DNA of 64,000 nucleotides, taken from Elephas maximus indicus. Lineage: Eukaryota; Chordata; Mammalia; Proboscidea; Elephantidae. This document shows, in pieces, positions 23,261 to 32,803 of the stretch. The position numbers were made by a program, and so were the translations under genes. Where the stretch lies: positions 26,126,001 to 26,190,000 of the forward strand of contig NC_064826.1 in the NCBI RefSeq assembly GCF_024166365.1. Direction: 5' to 3'. Every line of letters starts with the position of its first letter. Position 1 is the first letter of the stretch. The notes under the pieces are model-generated. The model was not told where the DNA came from and ran no database searches. It worked only from the letters and a program-made list of their open reading frames with translations.

Positions 23261-23412
23261 TATTTGTTCGTTCTCCGTCTCTAAATCTGTGTTTGTTGTT
23301 CAGGGTTCGTAGATTGTTATGTATGTGATCGATTCACTTGTTTTTCCGAGTCTTTGTTGCAAGAGGGATCCGAGGTAGCGTCTACCTAGTCCGCCATCTT
23401 GGCCCTGCCTCC

Positions 23413-23427
23413 GACCCCTACAAATTT
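23413..23427. repeat. Target-site duplication of L1 copy A, right
   Basis: GACCCCTACAAATTT, identical to 16055-16069. Confidence 0.97.
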
Positions 23428-23435
23428 AATAAAGA

Positions 23436-23516
23436 TTTCAACTATGTGTTTTTTGTTAACAACACACATAAAGTTGTGGTGTATCTTTAGATGTTGTTAA
23501 AAATACATAGTTGAAA
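23436..23516. repeat. Imperfect inverted repeat (hairpin-forming)
   Basis: The left arm, 23436-23463 (TTTCAACTATGTGTTTTTTG...), is the reverse complement of the right arm, 23493-23516 (...TACATAGTTGAAA), with a 29-base loop and a small bulge. It could be a short palindromic DNA-transposon remnant or a hairpin RNA. It starts nine bases after the L1 duplication. Confidence 0.7.
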
Positions 23517-24095
23517 ACAATGATCCAAAACACAAAAATCAAACACAAGGTGACTATAATTAAAAACCCCTTAGTATCGAATAACGGTAAAGCTGCTGAA
23601 GCTCTTCATGTACAGGTATGATAAATTGCATGCATACTCATTTGGACTCTACTGACCACAGCAAAGACTTATCTGCTCTGCAGTTGGAAGCTCTAAAATG
23701 GTTTTGTTTTAACGTGAATTTTATTTATTGCTTAAAATATTAATTGAAACAAAGATCATAACAACTTTTATTGACATGAATGCCCTGGAACACAATCTTG
23801 AAAACCCAAGGGGAACCATCAATTGGATGATGACCTAGCCCAACTACCACGTACTCTTACAGATGGAGATATTGACAGAGATCCAGAGATGCTGAAGGAC
23901 TATCCCAAGCCATAAAGCTGGTAAGTGATGAAGCTATATTTCTGCTCAGAGTTCATTTTAGTTCATAATGATTTTGAGGGAAGGCCATATGAGCAGGTAC
24001 GCTTGTTAGAAAAAAGAATATCTAAATTTCAGTGGGAATGGGAAATGGGTGGGACTGAAGACCTAAAGATATATGTAAGGCTACTTGACTCTTAA
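23517..24095. other. Unique intergenic sequence
   Basis: AT-rich, no gene or repeat recognised. Confidence 0.4.
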
Positions 24096-24296
24096 AGAGC
24101 CCTGATGGTACAATGGTTAAGTGCTCAGCTGCTAACTGAAAGGTGGTCAATCTGAACCCCTGCCTCAGTCGCTCTGCAGAAGAAAAATCTGGCAGTCTGC
24201 TTCCTTAAAGATTACAGCCTTGGAAACCCTACGGGCAGTTCTACTCTGCCTTATAGGGTTGCTATGAGTCGAAATCAACTCTATGGCAATGGGTTA
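24096..24296 (+). mobile_element. AfroSINE, long form
   Basis: GAGCCCTGATGGTACAATGGTTAAG to GTCGAAATCAACTCTATGGC, including the GCAGTCTGCTTCCTTAAAG internal block. Flanked by TACTTGACTCTT on both sides (about 24081-24092 and 24295-24306), a good duplication. Confidence 0.92.
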
Positions 24297-24574
24297 CTTG
24301 ACTCTTCCAAATAAAGAATAGGAAATCAAGCAATTTCTCTCTGGCAGCATATTCCTTGCATACCTAATAACTGACTGATTCACCTACTTACCGAAGGGCC
24401 ATTCTGCTCAGGTTTATTATCTGTCAAGGTGGGCTGGTTCCAGCCTGCAGGTAGGGGTGAGTAGAAATACCAGCAGATATACTTCCTGGAATAAGGGAGG
24501 ATGTTGGAAGCCAAGCAGTTTCTTACTATGTCTGATTTTCATCCCAGAAATAAGAAGGCATATATTTGAGTGCT

Positions 24575-24732
24575 GGAACCCTGGCGGCACAGTGGTTAAG
24601 AGTTATGGCTGCTAACCAAAAGGTTGGCTGTTCAAATTCACCAGCTGCTCCCTGGAAACCCTATGGGGCAGTTCTGCTCTGTCCTATATGGTTACTATGA
24701 GTCGGAATCAACTCGAGGTCAAGAGGTTTGGG
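24575..24732 (+). mobile_element. AfroSINE, short form
   Basis: GGAACCCTGGCGGCACAGTGGTTAAG to AGTCGGAATCAACTCGAGG, near consensus and therefore relatively young. Confidence 0.93.
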
Positions 24733-24735
24733 CTT

Positions 24736-25432
24736 TTTTGGGTATGTGAATGCTACATGAGTCTTGTACTAGCAGCAGTCCCTGCAGCCTTCTGTGGAAG
24801 GGGCAGTGAGGGTGGCAACTGTGAGGGCAGGTCAAGTGGTCTGAGAGAAAGCACTACCTTCCGCCACTTAAGAGCTATGGCATAGTTGTAAGCTTTCAAT
24901 AGCTGACAAAGGTTTCATCACGTGCCATCATAATGAAGTTTTTCTTAGACAAAAACATAACAAGAGCAATCACTATTTACTTCAAATTTCTAATTGTCTA
25001 AGTTACCCATACTAGGGCATTTCCATTAGCATCCTCTTTTTCGCAATAGACCAATTAAATCAATTATATTTAGTATGCTTGCCTCTCAATTTCCTAAGCA
25101 ATCTCCCCACCATGTCCCCTATAACCATTTTAAAATATTGTGTGAATTCCAATTAGCTTCCCTTTCCCACTCTGTCACTGGCCTTGAGCTATTGTGCTGG
25201 TTCCATTTCCTGCTCAGCCTGGTATTCTAATAACCGTACCCACTTCGGCCTGTTCCTTTTCCCTGCTGAGTCTCCTTCTTCCAGGTGCTGAGACAGTACT
25301 GTCTCCCCCTTTTCCTTCTTTTACTGCCCCTTTAGTCAGCCTTATACATCCTCCAATTACAAAAAATGCATGCAATAGCATTTTAATGTTATACAGGGCC
25401 ACATAACCAACACTGCCTTATCCCATTATTTA
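24736..25432. other. Unique intergenic sequence
   Basis: No gene recognised. The short open frames do not carry splice signals or known motifs. Confidence 0.4.
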
Positions 25433-25603
25433 CTACTATTAGGTGCCATCAAGTCAATTCCTACTCAGAGTGACCTCATGTGACAGAGTAGAACTGCCCC
25501 ATAGGGTTCTTTTGGCTGTAATCTTTACAGAGTAGCTGAGCGGGTTCCAGTCACCAACCTTTGGGTTAGTAGCCAAACAATGAATTGTCCTCCCACCAGG
25601 GAC
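25433..25603 (-). mobile_element. AfroSINE with RTE-like tail
   Basis: TACTACTATTAGGTGCCATCAAGTC to CCACCAGGGACC. The TATTAGGTGCC tail resembles the RTE 3' end (TTGTTAGGTGC). Confidence 0.88.
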
Positions 25604-26171
25604 CCTGATTGCTGGATTAGCTTTTGTTGTGTGCGTGTGTCTAGATGCACCTGTGATCTTGTAGCACAGACTCCCATATGTTGTACTGTTTATTATCTTT
25701 CTCATCAAATGAATTTGCCAGAATATCTAAAAGAAAAAAGATTCTTCTATATCCCCTCAATGGTTTAAAGTTGCCAAGATTGCCATTAACATCTGTCTCT
25801 TTATCACCACCTCCTGGTGAAATGATTTCATGACTGAAGAAGCAGTTTTGGATATTTTATATTTTCTCCAAGAGTACATTATAAAGTAGAAACAGCCAGT
25901 TGCCTGAATGTATAATAATGAGACTTTTCTTTTACTACATTATATATTGCATATTGTATAGGTTTCAAATAAAGAAATTCTTGGGAATTAAAGCTATGCT
26001 GACTGTGAAATTTAGGAAAAATTTTCTGTTTTAAATATTTACCTATTACATTTAGCTATTCAGAGTATGTGGGTTTATATGCAGCATGGTAACAGAATAT
26101 TCAAGGAAGGATTAAATTTATAAACTGAAAGACATTTTTTAAAATTCCACTGTGATACCTTTAAACTAGTA

Positions 26172-26400
26172 GGTGCCCAGGTGGCAGAGAATACGTGCTT
26201 GACTGCTGCTCAAGAGGTCTGCAGGCTCATAGGTCGGCGGTTCGAAGCCACAGCCCACTCAGTGGGCGAAAGATGTTGCAGTCTGCTTCCGTAAAGATTT
26301 ACAGCCTTGGAAACCCTATAGAGCAGTTCTACTCTGTCCTATAGGATCAATATGAGTTGGAATTGACTTGATGGCAGTAAGTTTTTTTTTTTTTTTTTTT
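26172..26400 (+). mobile_element. AfroSINE, diverged long form with T-rich end
   Basis: TGCCCAGGTGGCAGAG...GTCGGCGGTTCGAAGCC (B-box-like) to TTGACTTGATGGCAG, then a long T run to about 26400. The head has an extra about 25 bases between the A- and B-box-like parts. Confidence 0.85.
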
Positions 26401-27551
26401 CTCCAGTAGTTTTGGTCAGAATTTTGAAGGTCCCCTGCTGATTTTCCTTTCTTTTCAGTCGTTACTTTAATTGTTCACGTTCATTTCCTCTTTGTCAGTC
26501 CCCAGTGCAGGCATCTCTTTAAATGTATTCCTTCATTATTCTCATTCCTTTATTGTCCTCTGAGAGTCTTGCCCAGTGCACACAGGAGAACATGCCTTTT
26601 TCGAGTTTGCTTTCATCTGGAGGAATCTTCCGGATAAGCAGATTTCGCTGAATTTGAGGGTGCGTCAAATGGAGCCATCTAAAAATTTTTGCTTTATAAT
26701 TATAAAAAATGATTCCCCTAGTCAAATGTTTTTGGTCCTGAAGTTACCCAAAGACCTTAACTCCTTACATCTTAATATAATGAACCTCATCCTAGGGAGG
26801 ATAACAAAATGGGATCCTATTGGGTAGTTTTGAATATGCCCTATATGGACAGGTGTGCAACAGGTAGATTAACATCCAAACTATTGGAATTTTAATATAT
26901 TGGTCTGTTTCAGGAATTAACTTGAGCAAAATGATTTTTTTTTTCTTGTCAAGGCTGAGACAGAATACTCCCTGAGTGGGCATTATTTTTACCTCTGCTC
27001 CTTGACCATGGAAACTGAGGGGAAACATAGATGTTCAGGAATGAGCCCCTGTACCCTGAGAATTGCAATGCTTTCTCCCTTTTAAACAGTTTGGTCTCAT
27101 GCCTTCCTTGGGTAATTGGCTGTGGAACAGAACTCCAGAGCCCTGGATTCCAGGGAAACATTTTGACTGCCTAACTTTGGTAAATCTAGCCCTTTACAGA
27201 ATAACCTTGCATCACTGAGAAGCAATGTAGGCAGTTCTTACTCTTTCAAACCCTTAATTTTGGAGAAACAAGACCTCTGCCAGTGGATAGGCTAGAGGCA
27301 GCTCCAGGTTACCTGGCCTGCTAACTTTATTTACAGAAGAGCTTCTCAACATCCATCCCCTGAGGATCTGAACATTTGCCCCATCAGGAACTTTCTGGCA
27401 ACTAAGCATGTAATGCATTTGCTGCTGCTGCTATTCCTATGAAGACACTCCCAAATACCCTGATATCACAGATGCCAAGGACCCCACTGTTTCTGGAGTA
27501 CCTGGATGGTGATTTGCAATTTTAAATCTTTTGGTTTAGGCTAAAACTCTA
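26401..27551. other. Unique intergenic sequence
   Basis: No recognised gene. Near 27340-27460 the sequence resembles an old repeat (CTCAACATCCATCCCCTGAGGATCTGAAC) of unknown class. Confidence 0.35.
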
Positions 27552-27762
27552 AAAAACCAAACCAACCCAGTTTCCCTCAAGTTCGACTCATGGTGACCTC
27601 ATGTATTGCAAGGTAGAACTGCACTTCACAGGGTTTTCAAGGCTGTGACCTTTTGGAAGCAGTGGTCAGGGCTTTCTTTCAAGATGCCTCTGGGTGGCTT
27701 TGAGTTGCCAATCTTTCGGTTAATATTTGAGCCCTTTAATGTGTGCACCACCCAGGGACTCA
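27552..27762 (-). mobile_element. AfroSINE of the AAAGGCCTGG-like subfamily
   Basis: AAACCAACCCAGTTTCCCTCAAGTTCGAC to CACCACCCAGGGACTC, including the GTGACCTTTTGGAAGCAG block. Confidence 0.82.
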
Positions 27763-28261
27763 TACCAATCTCCAGCCACCTCCATACATGGCCCCGCCCC
27801 TGTGCAAAAGGATTGGCTCAGAAAACCTATATGTTCCCCCACCACATGGAACTGGTCAGCTATGCATTACCTCAGCCAGGATCAGCTAGGTCTGTCTAAC
27901 CTTGTCTTTAGCAAGTATAGTTAGGTAGAAGCCTGAATGCGAAGTTGCCAAAAATGAAAATACATGCATCTTTTATCCTTCCAAGATTCTACATTCTTAA
28001 ACACATCCCACAATGACCAAAATTCTAGAATCTGCTGGACAGAAAACAAAGACTGTGACCTCATAAACTCCCACTCATCTCAGGTCCAGCAACTGTCTTG
28101 TTATCTGGCTTGAAAAATAAGGACATTTCCTCCCAATCCTAATGTATTTTTCTGAAAAGAGTGATCTATTGTGTTGAAATTTGCATGTTCTAGTAATCGT
28201 ATGCCTCAGATGGTTAGTCTCAATTAATAGCTTCTTTATATTTAAGTTTGTATATACAATA

Positions 28262-28381
28262 GAGTCCCAGAGTGGTCCAAATAATTAAGCGCTGGACTTC
28301 TAGTGAAAAGGTTGGCACCCATCTTCAGAAACATAACCATGGTGATTCCTGCTTAAAACCCTTACAGGACTGTCTGGGGCT
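28262..28381 (+). mobile_element. AfroSINE, partial and diverged
   Basis: AGAGTCCCAGAGTGGTCCAAATAATTAAGCGC. It stops where the RTE fragment starts. Confidence 0.6.
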
Positions 28382-28383
28382 AT

Positions 28384-29625
28384 ATGTTGTTGTTGTTAGG
28401 TACCCTCGAGTTGGTTCTGACTCATAGCTACCCTAAGTACAACAGAAAAAAAGATTGCCTGGTTCTGTGCCATCCTTATAATCATTGCTATGTTTGAGCC
28501 CATTGTTGCTGCCACTGTGTTAATCCATCTTGTCGAGGGTCTTCCTCTTTTTTGCTGACCCTCTACTTTACCAAGCATGATGCCCTTCTCCAGGGACTGG
28601 TCCTTCCTGATAACATGTCCAAAGTACATGAGATGTAGTCTCACCATCCTTGCTTCTAAGGAACTTTCTGGCAGTCTGTGGAATATTCAATATTCTTTGC
28701 CAACACCATAATTCAAAGGTGTCAATTCTTCTTCGGTCTTCCTTATTCACTGTCCAACTTTTGCATGCATATGAGGCGACTGAAAACACCATGGCTTGGG
28801 TCAGGTGTACCTTAGTCTTCAAAGTGATATCTTTCCTTTTTAACACTTTAAAGAGGTCTTTTGCAGCTGATTTGCCCAATGCAACATGTCATTTGATTTC
28901 TTGACTGCTGCTTCCATGGGCGTTGATTATGGTTCCAAGGAAAATGAAGTCCTTGACAACTTCAATCTTTTCTCCCTTTATCATGATGTTGCTTATTGGT
29001 CCAGTTGTGAGGATTTTTGTTTTCTTTGTGTTGAGGTGTAATCCATACTGAAGGTTGTGGTCTTTGATCTTCATCAGTAAGTCCTTCAAATTCTTTTCAC
29101 TTTCAGTAAGCAAGGTTATGTCATCTGCATATTGCAGGTGTTTAATGAGTCTTCCTCCAATCCTGATGCCCCATTCTTCTTCATATAGTCCAACTTCTCA
29201 GATTATGTGCTCAGCATACAGATTGAATAAGTATGGTGAAAGCATATAACCCTGACACACACCTTTCCTAACTTTAAATCATGCAGTATCTCCTTGTTTT
29301 GTTCAAACGACTGCCTCTTGATCTATGTACAGGTTCTGCATAAGGATAATTAAGTGCTCTAGAATTCCCACTCTTTGCAGTGTTATCTATAATTTGTTAT
29401 GATCCACACAGTCAAATGCCTTTGCGTAGTCAATAAAACACAGGTAAACATCTTTCTGGTATTCTCTGCTTTCAGCCAAGATCCATCTGACATCTGACAA
29501 CATTCCACATCCTCTTCTGAATCCGGCTTGAACTTCTGGCAGTTTCCTGTCAACTTACTGCTGTAAACATTTTTGAATGGTCTTCAGTAAAATTTTACTT
29601 TTTTATGATATTAATGATATTGTTT
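28384..29625 (-). mobile_element. RTE-class LINE, about 1.2 kb, 5'-truncated
   Basis: From TGTTGTTGTTAGGTACCCTCGAG (3' end) to AAAATTTTACTTTTTTATG within the RT region. Peptide pieces in broken frames include KTKILTTGP and [14 protein letters not shown]. Confidence 0.92.
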
Positions 29626-30029
29626 GAGGGCTATAAGATACTGTATTACCTAGTCTTGGGGCTTCTCGTTTCCTTTAGGTCCACTAGGTCCACTCTATGG
29701 AACCTAAATGTAGTAAAAGCCATATATAAATATATGTGTATATATACATAGATAAAATGTGCATACAATTTCTATTGTGGCTTATCTAAAGCCTGGAGGC
29801 CCCAGGGCTAAGAACTTCAGGTTAATCATCCTGACCCACCTCCAGACTACTCTAGGCTCCTCTTCTGGTACTTCTCCCACTCCTAATGCATAAAATCCCA
29901 GGAATATTGAACTACTATTCCAACACATACCACTGTTGGTACCACAGGGCCTTAATCCATGCTGTTCCCTTTGCTTGAAATCCCATTTCTTCCTGGCTTC
30001 TTCAACCTTTAAAACTCCGCTGAGGAATG
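29626..30029 (+). repeat. AT-rich spacer, short (TA/TG)n, then L2-type LINE fragment
   Basis: TATATA/TGTATA repeats at about 29722-29750. From about 29830, CCACCTCCAGACTACTC...CATGCTGTTCCCTTTGCTTGAAATCCC matches the L2 3' region in + orientation. It resumes after the SINEs at 30463-30530. Confidence 0.6.
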
Positions 30030-30232
30030 TTGTTGTTGTTGGGTGCTATTGAGTTGATATCAACTCATAGCAACCAATGTGACACAGTAAAACTGATACA
30101 TAGGGTTTTGTAGGCTGTAATCTTTAAAGAAACAGATCATCAGGTCTTTTTTTCTACAATGCCACTAGGTGAGTTTAAACCACCAACCTTTCAGCTAGCA
30201 GTCAAGTGCTTAACCACTGAGCCATCAGGGCT
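30030..30232 (-). mobile_element. AfroSINE, long form with RTE-like tail
   Basis: TTGTTGTTGTTGGGTGCTATTGAG to GAGCCATCAGGGCTCC. It sits inside the L2 copy. Confidence 0.9.
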
Positions 30233-30252
30233 CCTTCAGCTAAGGGATACAA

Positions 30253-30462
30253 ACAAACCAAACCAAATCTCTTGCCATCGAGTGGATTCTGACTCATAGT
30301 GATCCTACAGGACAGAGTAGAATTGCCCCACAGGGTTTCCAAGGCTGTAAATCTGTACAGAAGGGGACCGCCACATCTTTTTCTTGGGAGTGGCTGTTGG
30401 GTTTGAACCACTGATCTTTCAGTTAGCAGCTGATCACATAACTACTGTACCACCAGTGCTCC
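30253..30462 (-). mobile_element. AfroSINE, long form, second insertion at the same L2 site
   Basis: AAACCAAACCAAATCTCTTGCCATCGAG to TACCACCAGTGCTCC. TTCAGCTAAGGGATA precedes it and TTCAGCTAAGGAATA follows it. Confidence 0.92.
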
Positions 30463-31786
30463 TTCAGCTAAGGAATACCTTCTCTAAAAAGCATCCTTGT
30501 TACCCCCTCCCTAAGCCTAGAAGTAATTGCTGACAGCATGTTATGCATACTTCTACCATAGCATTGATCCATATTACTAATAATGTCTATTTACTTTTCA
30601 GACTTTCCCCAGAAGTTTGTACACTTAAAAGTGGGGGGTGGGGGGGGGACCATGCTTTCTTCATCTCTGCATTCCCCCGTCTGCCACTTTGCTTTGAAAT
30701 TAACTATCTGTCTGCTCTGCAGGCTCCTTCTCCCTTCTCTTGCTTTTCTTTTCCACCATGATCTCTTTCTTCTCCAGATTCAGAATTATTGGAAGAGGGT
30801 GGATACAAGCCACAAGAGTTCCATGATTGAGTTTCAAGGCCCTAAGTTCCTCCAGAATGTGTGGGGACAGCATAAGAGAAATACCAACTTACAGTGCTTA
30901 TTAGTATCATTTTACCCCCTTCTTTTATGGCATGGGACGAGAGCAGAAAATTCAGTGACCCTTAACATCACCACTTAATTATATTCTTTATTTCACTTAT
31001 TTCTGCTTTAATGTTTATGATTTCCTTCCTTCTGCTTGTTTTTGGTTTCATTTTCTCCTCTTTTTCTAGCTTCATGCCTTTAATCTTGCCCCAGCTTTTC
31101 TAACTCATCCACCTCAACTGTTGTCAAAATTATTGGTGTATCTGAAACGCAAATTTGATAGTGTCATTCAGATGCTTAAAATTTTCTAATTACACCCATC
31201 CCATTCCATAGACAATAATATTCAAATTCTGTAGAACGGCATACAAAACCATTTATGATCTTAACTAGTTTACCTGACCAGTAAGATTTCCTTTCCAAAA
31301 ATCCTGGTTTCCCATTCATTTCAAAACACCTGCTAGTTAGCCATGATTTTTATTACCTTTGTTCCTCGGCATATGTGTTCTTAATTTGCTGTGCTTTTCT
31401 TACACTGGTTTTTCAGCAAATGCCTTCTTTAACTCCAGTCGCTCACAATTATTTTGTTAGTAATTTCCTCTTCCCCCTCTACCACCACACTTGGCACAAT
31501 CATCTTTTAGAAAACTTACCAAATTATTAACGCATACCTTCATCATTGTTCTATGCATTCTGGCACGTGAGATCCTTGCTTACAAAGATTTATGTCTGTA
31601 TAATGGCATAGTGGGTGCTCAATAAATGTTCGTGGAAGTAAATGGAAGAACATGGTGTGGCCTGGTATCCTTCAATCTGGAAAATGAGAAAATGGAACGA
31701 TGTGCTTCAGCGAGTGAAGTGGGAGGGATAAGGGTTCTGACAGGACATGGCCTTACAAAGCATACTGCTTCAGTTTATCCAAACAA
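30463..31786 (+). repeat. L2-type LINE remnants and unique sequence
   Basis: 30463-30530 continues the L2. A G-run (6 and 9 G) lies at 30633-30648. A second, larger L2 3' stretch is at about 31150-31470 (GATAGTGTCATTCAGATGC...GTGCTTTTCTTACACTGG). The 131-codon open frame at 30583-30978 crosses these and shows no known domain. Confidence 0.5.
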
Positions 31787-31912
31787 ACAAACAAACTTGT
31801 TGCCATCAAGTTGGACTCACAGCAACACTAGGACAGAGTGCCTGGTAGGTTCAAACTGCCAACCTCCTGGTTAGCAGCCATAGCGCTTAACCCCTACACC
31901 ACCAAGGTTTCC
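31787..31912 (-). mobile_element. AfroSINE, internally shortened
   Basis: ACTTGTTGCCATCAAGTTGGAC to CACCACCAAGGTTTCC; the CCCCATAGGGTTTCCAAGG block is missing. It follows an (AAAC)n stretch. Confidence 0.85.
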
Positions 31913-32019
31913 CTTTGGTTCATAAGACCCAGAATGCTGATAGCCTTGTGATACAAATAACCTTTGGCAGAAAGCACTGTGCGTAAGAGATTGCTTAGAT
32001 GATGCTCAAGCTTCACAAG

Positions 32020-32183
32020 CACCCTGGTAGCATAGTGATTAGGAGACTGGCTGCTAACGAAAAGGTCAACAGTTCAAATCTACCAGGCACTCCTTGGGAA
32101 ACCCTATGGAAGAATTCTACTCTGTCCCATAGAGTCACTATGAGCCAGAATTGACTCGACGGCAACAGGTTTGGTTTGGTTTT
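32020..32183 (+). mobile_element. AfroSINE, short form
   Basis: AGCACCCTGGTAGCATAGTGATTAGG to TTGACTCGACGGCAACAGGTTTGG, near consensus at the 3' end. Confidence 0.93.
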
Positions 32184-32197
32184 CTTTTTAAGCTGAG

Positions 32198-32379
32198 GGC
32201 CCCTGGTGGTGCAGTTGTTAAGAGCTGGCTGGAAAGGCTGGAGGGTCGAACCCACTAAGCCATCAGCCGCTCCAGAGGAGAGCGACGTGGCAGTTGGCTT
32301 TACGGAGGCAGTTCTACTCTGTCCTATAGGGTCGCTAAGAGTGATAATCTACTCGAAGGCAACAGGTTTTCGGTTTGGT
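32198..32379 (+). mobile_element. AfroSINE, short form, promoter-proximal
   Basis: GCCCCTGGTGGTGCAGTTGTTAAGAG to CGAAGGCAACAGGTTTTCGG. It ends about 225 bases upstream of the NRF-1-like site. Confidence 0.9.
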
Positions 32380-32559
32380 TTAAACTGAGGAAGGGAAGCT
32401 CTGAGAGAGTCTCCGATAGATAAGCAAAGTGCAGGTTACTACAGCGACTATTTCGAAGATTTTTAGTAGCCTGGAGTGATTCCTTCAACGTTCCGGCAAG
32501 CAGTCAACGGTGACACCGACAAATACCAGCGTGTAAATCAGGTAACAAACAACCCTTTG

Positions 32560-32782
32560 CCCAATTTCCGCCCCTAATCCCGGCTAAAACGCTTGCGTAC
32601 TCAATGCGCATGCGTTAACTTTCCCTTTCGGGATGGGCGGGGTAAAGTCCGCTCGGACAGAGGCCCTGAGGGGCGGGGCCAGGATGTTTCCAAGGTGACG
32701 GAGCCGCAGTCTCTGTGGTGGATTGAGCGGGTCTGAGTGAAGTTCCCAGAGGGCTGCGCGCCGTCGGCTCGTCGGCGCTGTC
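32560..32782 (+). promoter_or_regulatory. NDUFA5 promoter, CpG-rich, with NRF-1-like site and GC boxes
   Basis: GC content and CpG density rise sharply here and stay raised to about 32960. TGCGCATGCG at 32605-32614 matches the palindromic core bound by NRF-1, a known activator of nuclear respiratory-chain genes. Two Sp1-type GC boxes follow, GGGCGGGG at 32635-32642 and GGGGCGGGGCC at 32670-32680. No TATA box is evident, as expected for a housekeeping mitochondrial gene. The sites are motif matches; binding is inferred. Confidence 0.75.
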
Positions 32783-32803
32783 ATGGCGGGGCTGCTTAAG
32801 AAG
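32783..32803 (+). CDS. NDUFA5: NDUFA5 coding exon 1 (7 codons)
   Basis: ATG followed by codons for AGLLKK, then the donor GTAAGG at 32804. The exon ends on a complete codon. The 5' UTR continues upstream into the CpG-rich promoter region; the transcription start is not visible from sequence alone. Confidence 0.95.

Larger units (their letters stand above)
16070..23412 (-). mobile_element. Full-length L1 LINE (copy A), 7.3 kb, with 15-bp duplications
   Basis: The element is complete from 5' end (23412; GGAGGCAGGGCCAAGATGGCGG on the minus strand, containing the CAAGATGGC motif that binds YY1 in other mammalian L1s) to an A-tail seen as a T-run at 16070. Order on the minus strand: GC-rich 5' UTR with tandem units, ORF1, ORF2, about 1-kb 3' UTR. 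The 3' UTR contains a polypurine tract, read as CCCTCTCCCTCCCTCCC at 16991-17016, typical of L1. Both ORFs are broken, so it is immobile. Compared with copy B it lacks about 0.55 and 0.25 kb of 5' UTR. Confidence 0.95.

Noticed and set aside
30583-30978. 131-codon + strand frame, the longest in this interval outside transposons
   Set aside because: It crosses a G-run and L2-like sequence, has a low-complexity hydrophobic product, no recognisable domain and no splice context.
1-32000. ASB15 coding exons on the minus strand
   Set aside because: I saw no ankyrin-repeat or SOCS-box coding segments; only the unassigned exon candidate at 11749-11930 remains.
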